Shown: in pieces, positions 15,208 through 20,710 of the stretch
How positions within the stretch are numbered: the stretch's first letter is position 1
Layout of the letters: every line of letters begins with the position of its first letter
Source: an uncultured Paracoccus sp.
GTDB lineage: Bacteria; Pseudomonadota; Alphaproteobacteria; Rhodobacterales; Rhodobacteraceae
Assembly: GCF_946221145.1 (NCBI RefSeq)
Contig: NZ_CAMIOH010000035.1
Location: 1-20,710, forward strand
Length of the DNA: 20,710 bases
Direction: 5' to 3'
Translations under genes and position numbers: made by a program
The notes under the pieces: model-generated
Database searches by the model: none
The model's input: the letters and a program-made list of their open reading frames with translations, nothing else
Told to the model about the DNA's origin: nothing

Positions 15208-16215
15208 ATGGCGTCGGATGAGATTCTGGTGGCGAAGATCGAACAGCTTGGGCAAACCCTTGCCGATGCCCGCACCAGTATCGAGCGGCGTTTCGTCGGA
15301 CAGCATCAGGTGGTCGAACAGGTGCTGGCCGCGATCCTGGCGGGGGGCCACGCGCTGCTGGTCGGCCAGCCGGGGTTGGGCAAGACCATGCTGGTCGATA
15401 CGCTGTCCACGGTCCTGGGCCTGGGCAGCCAGCGGATCCAGTTCACCCCCGACCTGATGCCCGCCGACATCCTGGGATCCGAGGTTTTGGACGTTCTGCC
15501 CGACGGCAGCCGCGCCTTCCGCTTTATCGAAGGGCCGGTCTTTACCCAGCTTCTGATGGCGGATGAGATCAACCGGGCATCACCCCGCACCCAGTCCGCG
15601 CTGTTGCAGGCCATGCAGGAGCGAGAGGTGACGATAAGCGGCCAGCACCGCCCGCTGGGTCGTCCGTTCCACGTCCTGGCCACCCAGAACCCCATCGAGC
15701 AAGAGGGGACATATCCCCTGCCCGAGGCGCAGCTGGACCGGTTCCTGGTGCAGATCGACGTGGATTATCCCGACCGCGACACCGAACGCGCGATCCTGCT
15801 GGCCACAACCGGCGTCGAGGACGCGCGTGCCCATGCCGCGTTTGACGCGGACGGCCTGATCGACGCGCAGCGCCTGATCCGGCAGATGCCGGTGGGCGAC
15901 AGCGTGGTCGAGGCGATCCTGGATCTGGTCAGGGCCTGCCGTCCCGGCGGGCCGGAATCGGCGTCCTTCCTGGGCGACGCGCTGATCTGGGGGCCGGGGC
16001 CGCGCGCCGCGCAGGCGCTGATGCTGGTCACGCGCGCCCGCGCCGTGCTGAACGGCCGCTTTGCCCCCACGCTGGAGGATGTCGAGGCGATGGCCGCCCC
16101 GGTCCTGCGGCACCGCATGGCGCTGTCCTTTGCCGCCCGCGCGCGGGGCGAGACGGTTGACGGCGTGATCTCGCGTCTGCTCGACACCCGCCTTGGTGCC
16201 CGCGAGGCGGCATGA
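15208..16215 (+). CDS. MoxR-family AAA+ ATPase
   Basis: A 335-aa AAA+ chaperone-like ATPase of the MoxR group, thought to remodel or insert metal into vWA-domain partners, which are encoded just downstream. The start is the ATG at 15208 (MASDEILVAKIEQLGQ) with GGGGAA seven bases upstream; the frame stays open to 14998 but that part overlaps the divergent gene and is not family-like. Motifs: Walker A GQPGLGKT at 53-60, Walker B LLMADE at 115-120, sensor 1 ATQN at 158-161 and the DRF arginine at 177-179. The C-terminal lid (about 230-335) contains WGPGPRAAQALMLVTRARA, typical of the family. It heads a tight operon with DUF58 (10-base gap), DUF4159 and a further vWA-type membrane protein. Confidence 0.96.
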   Translation: MASDEILVAKIEQLGQTLADARTSIERRFVGQHQVVEQVLAAILAGGHALLVGQPGLGKTMLVDTLSTVLGLGSQRIQFTPDLMPADILGSEVLDVLPDGSRAFRFIEGPVFTQLLMADEINRASPRTQSALLQAMQEREVTISGQHRPLGRPFHVLATQNPIEQEGTYPLPEAQLDRFLVQIDVDYPDRDTERAILLATTGVEDARAHAAFDADGLIDAQRLIRQMPVGDSVVEAILDLVRACRPGGPESASFLGDALIWGPGPRAAQALMLVTRARAVLNGRFAPTLEDVEAMAAPVLRHRMALSFAARARGETVDGVISRLLDTRLGAREAA

Positions 16216-16225
16216 CGAGGCGATC

Positions 16226-17134
16226 TTGACCCAAGGCCCGGCCGCCTCGGGCGCCAGCCCCACCGCAAGCCGTCGCGCCGCAAGTCTCCGTGCCGGGGCG
16301 CAGGGGGCAAGCGCCCATCTGCCCGCGCTGATCCTGTCGGCGGAACGGCTGGCGGCGATGGTTGCGCCGGGCGCACATGGCCTGCGCCGTGGCGGACCGG
16401 GCGAAGATTTCTGGCAATACCGCCCCGCCAGCCAGGGCGACGGCGCGCGGTCCATCGACTGGCGGCGCTCGGCCCGGTCCGACACGCAATTCGTCCGCGA
16501 CCGAGAGGCGCAAACCGCGCAGGCGGTGGGGCTTTGGATCGCGGCAGGGCAGGGGATGGGATATTCGGGCGGGCCCGACCGCCCGTCCAAGGCCGACCGC
16601 GCGCAGTTGCTGGCGCTTGCCCTGGCGATGGTGCTGTTGCGGGGCGGCGAAAAGGTCGGGCTGCTGGGCCAGCCCGCCCGCGCGGGCCGGGTGCAGGCTG
16701 ACCGGCTGGCCGAACAGATCGCCGCGGCCCCGCCTAAGGACGGCGACGGCGACGCACCCGCGCCCGACCTGTTGCGTCCGAACCAGCGGCTGGTGATCCT
16801 GTCCGATTTCCTGGACGATCCCGGTTGGGTCGATGACCTGCTGGCCCGTGCGGCGGGCATCGGGGTCACCGGCGTGCTGATGCAGGTGCTGGACCCGGAC
16901 GAGGAGGCGTTTCCCTGGTCCGGTGCGGTGCTGTTCCGGTCGCTGTCGGGGGCCACGCGCCATGACAGCCGCGATGCGGGCGGGTTGCGCGACGCCTATC
17001 TGGCGCGGCTGTCCGAACGCCGCGACTGGCTGCGCAGCCGCGCCCTGGGCGCGGGCTGGCAGTTCGGGCACCATTCGACCGGCCAGTCGCCCGCTGTTGC
17101 GTTAAGCTGGCTGTATCAGGTGCTTGCGGGCTGA
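16226..17134 (+). CDS. DUF58 domain protein with a degenerate vWA fold
   Basis: A 302-aa soluble protein, a usual MoxR partner. I chose TTG at 16226 because GAGG lies five bases before it and the gap to moxR is then 10 bases; no in-frame ATG is well placed. After a low-complexity Ala/Ser/Arg N-terminus (1-30) comes the DUF58 core at about 55-95: GEDFWQYRPASQGDGARSIDWRRSARSD, corresponding to the family's (E)xxxYxxGDxxRxIDWxxxAR. The vWA strand that normally carries the metal site DxSxSM reads LWIAAGQGMG (103-112), so the key Asp and Ser are missing. A later segment LRPNQRLVILSDFLDD (about 183-200) is the second vWA strand. No membrane helix is present. It overlaps the next start (TGATG). Role unknown; envelope-related by analogy with rhizobial clusters as I recall them. 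Confidence 0.92.
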   Translation: MTQGPAASGASPTASRRAASLRAGAQGASAHLPALILSAERLAAMVAPGAHGLRRGGPGEDFWQYRPASQGDGARSIDWRRSARSDTQFVRDREAQTAQAVGLWIAAGQGMGYSGGPDRPSKADRAQLLALALAMVLLRGGEKVGLLGQPARAGRVQADRLAEQIAAAPPKDGDGDAPAPDLLRPNQRLVILSDFLDDPGWVDDLLARAAGIGVTGVLMQVLDPDEEAFPWSGAVLFRSLSGATRHDSRDAGGLRDAYLARLSERRDWLRSRALGAGWQFGHHSTGQSPAVALSWLYQVLAG

Positions 17135-19884
17135 TGCTGATGCTTGGTCCCATAGGCTTTGCGGCCCCCTGGGTGCTGGCGGCGCTGATCGCGCTACCGG
17201 TGCTGTGGGTGATCCTGCGGGCCATGCCGCCCGCGCCGAAACAGGTCGCGTTTCCCGGCGTGGCGCTGTTGCGCGGGCTGGTTGACCGGGTGCCCATCGC
17301 CCGGCGCACGCCCTGGTGGCTGCTGTTGCTGCGCCTGGCTGCGGTGGCGGCGATGATCCTGGCCTTCGCCGGGCCAAGCTGGAAGCCGGTCGTCGCGTCG
17401 GGGCAATCCGGCCCTGTGCTGGTGGTGCTGGACGCAGGCTGGTCCGCCGCGCCCGACTGGCCCGCCCGCCTGACCCGCGCCGAAGCCGCCCTGTCCGATG
17501 CGGCCGCCGAAGGCCGCCCGGCCGCGCTGCTGCTGGCCGATGGCCGCGCGCCGGGTGCCCTGGCCTTTGCCCCGGCCGACCGCCTGCTTGCCGGACTTCG
17601 CGCCGCCCAGCCGGCCCCCTGGGCGACGCGCTTGCCCAAGGATCCGGCGCCGGTCCTGGCGGATGCCCCCGATGGTCAGCTTGCGACGCTGTGGATCAGC
17701 GACGGCCTGGATCATCCAGATCGTGCGGCCTGGCTGGCGGTGCTGGCGGATCGCGGCCCGGTCACGGTGGTGCCGCCCGCCCGCGCGCTCCGGTCGCTGG
17801 CGCTGCATTCGGGCGACACGCCCTCGCTGACCTTGGCGGCCACCGATGACGGCGCGCCGGCGATCCTGGCCATTGGTCCCGATCCACAGGGTGTGGAACG
17901 CGAACTGGCCCGGCTGACCCCCGGCGATGCCGCCCTTGCCGCCGGGATCGCCACCCGCCCCGTCGCCATCGACCTGCCGCCCGAACTGCGCAACCGCATC
18001 ACCCGCTTTCAGATCGAAGGCGAGGCGCATGCGGGCGCCGTCGTGCTGGCCGATGACCGGGTCAAGCGCCGCAAGGTGGGGCTGGTGGGCGATGCCGACC
18101 GTCAGGCCGAGGGGCAAGAGCTTCTGTCGCAACTGCATTACCTGCGCCAGGCCCTGGCCCCCACGACCGATCTGGTCGAGGGCGGGCTGGGCGATGTCCT
18201 GGACAGCGCGCCCGACGTGATCGTGCTGGCCGATCAGGTCGATCTGGCGGAATCCGGCGACCTTGCGGCCTGGGTCGATGATGGCGGGCTGCTGATCCGT
18301 TTCGCCGGTCCCCGCATGGCCGCGTTCGAGGATTTGCAGGACGAGCCGCTGATCCCGGTTGCGCTGCGCCAAGGCGGGCGCGACATCGGTGGGGCGCTGT
18401 CCTGGGGCGACCCGCGCGCGATCCTGCCCTTTGCGGCGGACGGCATCTTCGCGGGACTGACGCCGCCCCCGGACGTGGCGATCCGTGCGCAACTGATGGC
18501 CCAGCCCGCGCCGGATCTGGCGGAGAAGACCCTGGCCGCGCTGTCGGACAACACGCCCCTGGTGACGCGGGCGCGCGTCGGGCAGGGGCAGGTGGTGATG
18601 TTCCATGTCACCGCCAATGCCGAATGGTCGAACCTGCCGATCTCTGGCCTGTTCGTCGAGATGCTGGACCGGCTGGTCCAGACCGCCCGCGTCTCGCCTG
18701 CCGATGCGCAGGCCGATGACCGCGAACAGCCCTTCTGGACGCCAGAGACCGTGCTGGACGGCTTTGGCCGCGCCGCACCCGCCGAAGGGCTGGCGCCGGT
18801 CCCTGCCGATGATCTGGCGCTTGGTCCTGCGCCGGACCGCCCGGCAGGGATCTATGCCGCGGGCGAACGGCGGGTGGCGTTGAATGCCGGCGGGCCTCTG
18901 GCTGTGGCCGACTGGCCCGGCGCCACGGTCGAGGCTGCGGGCCGGAATGCCGGGCGCGACCTGACCGGCCTGCTGCTGGCCCTGGCGGCGCTGATCCTGG
19001 CGGCGGACGCCCTGGGATCGGCGGCCATCGCGCGCGGCGGGCGGGTCGCGGCGGCGGCGATCTTGGCGGCGCTGCTGGTCCAGCCCGCGCCGCTCGCCAT
19101 GGCGCAGGATCCGAACCCCGAACTGGCCCGCGCCGCGAACGAGGTCGCCCTGGCCTATGTCGTGACCGGCGACGACCGCATCGACGACGCCTCTCGACGG
19201 GGGTTGCGCGGGCTGTCGGCGGTGCTGTCGCAGCGCACCTCGGTCGAGCCGGGAGAGCCGGTGGCCATCGACCTGGATGCCGACGACCTGTCGGTGCTGA
19301 CCTTCCTGTACTGGCCGATCACCGACACCCAGGCGCCGCCCTCGCCCCAGGCCTATGTCCGGCTGAACCATTTCATGCGGTCGGGCGGGATGATCCTGTT
19401 CGACACCCGCGACGGCGACGTGACCGGCGTCGGCGGGCCGGACATGGCGGGGGCCTTGCAGGCGCTGGCCGCGCCGCTGGAAATCCCGCCGCTGTCGCCG
19501 GTCCCCGACGATCACGTCCTGACCCGCAGCTTCTATCTTCTGGCCGATTTTCCGGGCCGTTGGCAGGGCAATCCAGTCTGGCTGGAAGCCCCCCCGGCAG
19601 GGGCCGAGGCGGCCGAGGGCGTGCCGTTTCGCCAGTTGAACGACGGCGTCAGCCCGGTCGTGATCGGCGGCAATTCCTGGGCCGAGGCCTGGGCGGTGGA
19701 CGACAACAGCTTTCCCGCCTATCCCATCGGCCGCGGCTGGGAGGGTGAGCAGCAGCGGGAAATGGCCTTCAGATTTGGCGTGAACTTGCTGATGTATGTC
19801 CTTACCGGAAATTACAAATCCGACCAGGTGCATGTTCCCGCCCTGCTGGACCGGATGCGGGTCGAGGAGACGCTTGGCCCGTGA
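17134..19884 (+). CDS. BatA-type / DUF4159 membrane protein
   Basis: A 916-aa envelope protein. Start ATG at 17134 overlaps the DUF58 stop; a second ATG two codons later is equally possible. Residues 1-85 match the BatA N-terminal aerotolerance domain with two helices (about 8-30 and 61-80). A vWA-like segment follows: GPVLVVLDAGWSAAPDW at 93-109, in which the DxSxS metal motif is altered. Residues about 320-500 contain an alpha/beta block (VGLVGDADRQ, APDVIVLADQVDL, WVDDGGLLIRFAGPR) resembling a glutamine-amidotransferase-like fold. Two more helices lie at about 609-652, the last ending ALLVQPAPLAMAQDP like a signal-peptide cleavage site. The DUF4159 domain (about 660-916) then follows, with SVLTFLYWPITD and HFMRSGGMILFDTRDGD. 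The fusion is usual for alphaproteobacteria. Both large soluble parts probably face the periplasm or the membrane surface. It overlaps the next start by four bases (GTGA). Confidence 0.93.
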   Translation: MLMLGPIGFAAPWVLAALIALPVLWVILRAMPPAPKQVAFPGVALLRGLVDRVPIARRTPWWLLLLRLAAVAAMILAFAGPSWKPVVASGQSGPVLVVLDAGWSAAPDWPARLTRAEAALSDAAAEGRPAALLLADGRAPGALAFAPADRLLAGLRAAQPAPWATRLPKDPAPVLADAPDGQLATLWISDGLDHPDRAAWLAVLADRGPVTVVPPARALRSLALHSGDTPSLTLAATDDGAPAILAIGPDPQGVERELARLTPGDAALAAGIATRPVAIDLPPELRNRITRFQIEGEAHAGAVVLADDRVKRRKVGLVGDADRQAEGQELLSQLHYLRQALAPTTDLVEGGLGDVLDSAPDVIVLADQVDLAESGDLAAWVDDGGLLIRFAGPRMAAFEDLQDEPLIPVALRQGGRDIGGALSWGDPRAILPFAADGIFAGLTPPPDVAIRAQLMAQPAPDLAEKTLAALSDNTPLVTRARVGQGQVVMFHVTANAEWSNLPISGLFVEMLDRLVQTARVSPADAQADDREQPFWTPETVLDGFGRAAPAEGLAPVPADDLALGPAPDRPAGIYAAGERRVALNAGGPLAVADWPGATVEAAGRNAGRDLTGLLLALAALILAADALGSAAIARGGRVAAAAILAALLVQPAPLAMAQDPNPELARAANEVALAYVVTGDDRIDDASRRGLRGLSAVLSQRTSVEPGEPVAIDLDADDLSVLTFLYWPITDTQAPPSPQAYVRLNHFMRSGGMILFDTRDGDVTGVGGPDMAGALQALAAPLEIPPLSPVPDDHVLTRSFYLLADFPGRWQGNPVWLEAPPAGAEAAEGVPFRQLNDGVSPVVIGGNSWAEAWAVDDNSFPAYPIGRGWEGEQQREMAFRFGVNLLMYVLTGNYKSDQVHVPALLDRMRVEETLGP

Positions 19885-20710
19885 CCGAATTGCGCTTCGA
19901 TCCCCTGCTGCCCTGGTGGGCCATCGCCGCCCTGGCCGTGCTTGCGCTGCTGGTGGCGGGCTTTGCGCTGTGGCGGGGCCTGCGCGGCTGGGCCTGGCGC
20001 GGGCTTGCGGGGCTGGCGGCGGCGCTTGCCCTGGCCGGTCCGGCATTGGAGATCGGCAGCCGCGCGGGCCTGTCGGACATCGTGATCCTGATCGACGACC
20101 GTTCCGCCAGCCAGACGCTGCCGGAACGCACTGCCCAGGCGGATGCCGCCGTCGATGCGATGACCCGCCAGATCGCCGCGCTGCCCGATACCGAACTGCG
20201 CCGCGTGACGGTGGGCGATGATGACGACGGCACGCTGCTGGCGACCGAACTGGCCCGCGCGATCGCCGCCGAACCGGAATCGCGGCTGGCGGGCGTGATC
20301 GCCGTGACCGACGGGCGTCTGCATGACCCGGCGATGCTGCCTGCGACCGCCCCCGCGCCGGTCCATGTGCTGCTGACGGGCCGTCCCCAGGACTGGGACC
20401 GCCGCCTGGTGATCGAGGAGGCGCCCGCCTTCGGCCTGATCGACCAGCAGATCGCCATCCGCCTGCGGATCGAGGATCAGGGCGCCGTGCCGCCCCAGGC
20501 ACAGACCGGATCGGTCAATCTGCGCCTGTCGCTGGACGGCGGGGCCGAACAGGTGGTGGCGGTGCCGCTGGGCCGGTCGCTGTCCCTGCCGCTGACGCTG
20601 GATCACGCGGGCCAGAATGTCGTGCAGATCGCCTTCGATGCGCCGGAGGGCGGCGAACTGACCGACCGCAACAACGCCGCCGCCATCAGCATCAACGGCG
20701 TGCGCGACCG
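19881..20710 (+). CDS. Membrane protein with vWA-type metal motif, last visible gene of the moxR operon (3' end cut)
   Basis: A protein of which 276 codons are visible; it continues past the right edge. It starts at the GTG at 19881, overlapping the DUF4159 stop by four bases. Two hydrophobic helices (about 13-31 and 40-54) are followed by a vWA-like strand SDIVILIDDRSASQTL (65-80). It contains DRSAS (73-77), a complete DxSxS metal motif, unlike the two preceding proteins. A later strand GVIAVTDGRLHD (about 138-149) has the TDG triad often found at the third metal ligand. The following part (from about 175) looks like beta-sandwich domains (VNLRLSLDGGAEQVVAVPLG). In related operons the full protein is about 700 aa and has a C-terminal amidotransferase-like domain; that part is not visible here. 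It is likely the working vWA partner of the MoxR ATPase. Confidence 0.88.
   Translation, partial: MTELRFDPLLPWWAIAALAVLALLVAGFALWRGLRGWAWRGLAGLAAALALAGPALEIGSRAGLSDIVILIDDRSASQTLPERTAQADAAVDAMTRQIAALPDTELRRVTVGDDDDGTLLATELARAIAAEPESRLAGVIAVTDGRLHDPAMLPATAPAPVHVLLTGRPQDWDRRLVIEEAPAFGLIDQQIAIRLRIEDQGAVPPQAQTGSVNLRLSLDGGAEQVVAVPLGRSLSLPLTLDHAGQNVVQIAFDAPEGGELTDRNNAAAISINGVRD

Noticed and set aside
17194..20502. 1102-codon minus-strand open frame opposite the DUF4159 and following gene
   Set aside because: Length comes from the strong third-position GC bias; the translated protein is Arg/Gln/Gly-rich with no fold signature, and the plus-strand genes are well supported.

Overview
The window looks like a piece of the core chromosome of a GC-rich alphaproteobacterium of the Rhodobacteraceae, most likely Paracoccus or a close relative. 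The reasons are strong G/C bias at third codon positions, long antisense open frames caused by that bias, several GTG/TTG starts, and family-typical proteins: GyrA with Ala at the quinolone position, a 463-aa AhcY directly followed by metK, and a DUF1285/Hyi pair divergent from a moxR-DUF58-DUF4159 operon. I see no phage, transposon, integron, CRISPR, tRNA or rRNA. The genus is an inference from protein style, not from a search.

Layout. Positions 1-4356 are read on the minus strand: dsbB, then gyrA from its own sigma70-like promoter, a strong terminator, and an AI-2E-type permease cut by the left edge. From 4539 the plus strand carries a YpfJ-like membrane zinc peptidase and a possible 29-residue peptide. 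The peptide's stop overlaps the stop of a 61-aa membrane protein gene on the minus strand. Next come a RatA/Coq10-like START protein and a small four-helix-type membrane protein (plus). These converge on metK through a shared hairpin terminator. metK is the second gene of an ahcY-metK pair on the minus strand, preceded by a 324-bp leader with a large stem-loop. A TetR-type regulator and typA/bipA follow, both minus.

Positions 12380-13733 (minus) hold a 24-residue single-helix peptide gene and a 380-aa membrane protein with four 11-residue glycine-rich repeats and a coiled coil, ended by two tandem terminators. A GGAAC-N17-GTT motif, the EcfG-type stress promoter pattern, lies upstream of this pair, and another lies upstream of the YpfJ-like gene. 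At 15143/15208 two operons diverge: DUF1285-hyi (minus) and moxR-DUF58-DUF4159-large membrane protein (plus, overlapping genes, running off the right edge). The plus operon is the least understood multi-gene system here: a MoxR AAA+ ATPase with three vWA-type partners, of which only the last keeps a recognisable DxSxS metal site.

The genes serve topology (GyrA), translation and stress (TypA), the methyl cycle (AhcY, MetK), disulfide formation (DsbB) and envelope maintenance (MoxR cluster, YpfJ-like, small membrane proteins). I found no clearly new large system. The most interesting items are the small-protein/11-mer-repeat locus, the possible stress promoters, the hairpin over the typA ribosome binding site, the ahcY leader structure and the vWA degeneration in the MoxR operon.
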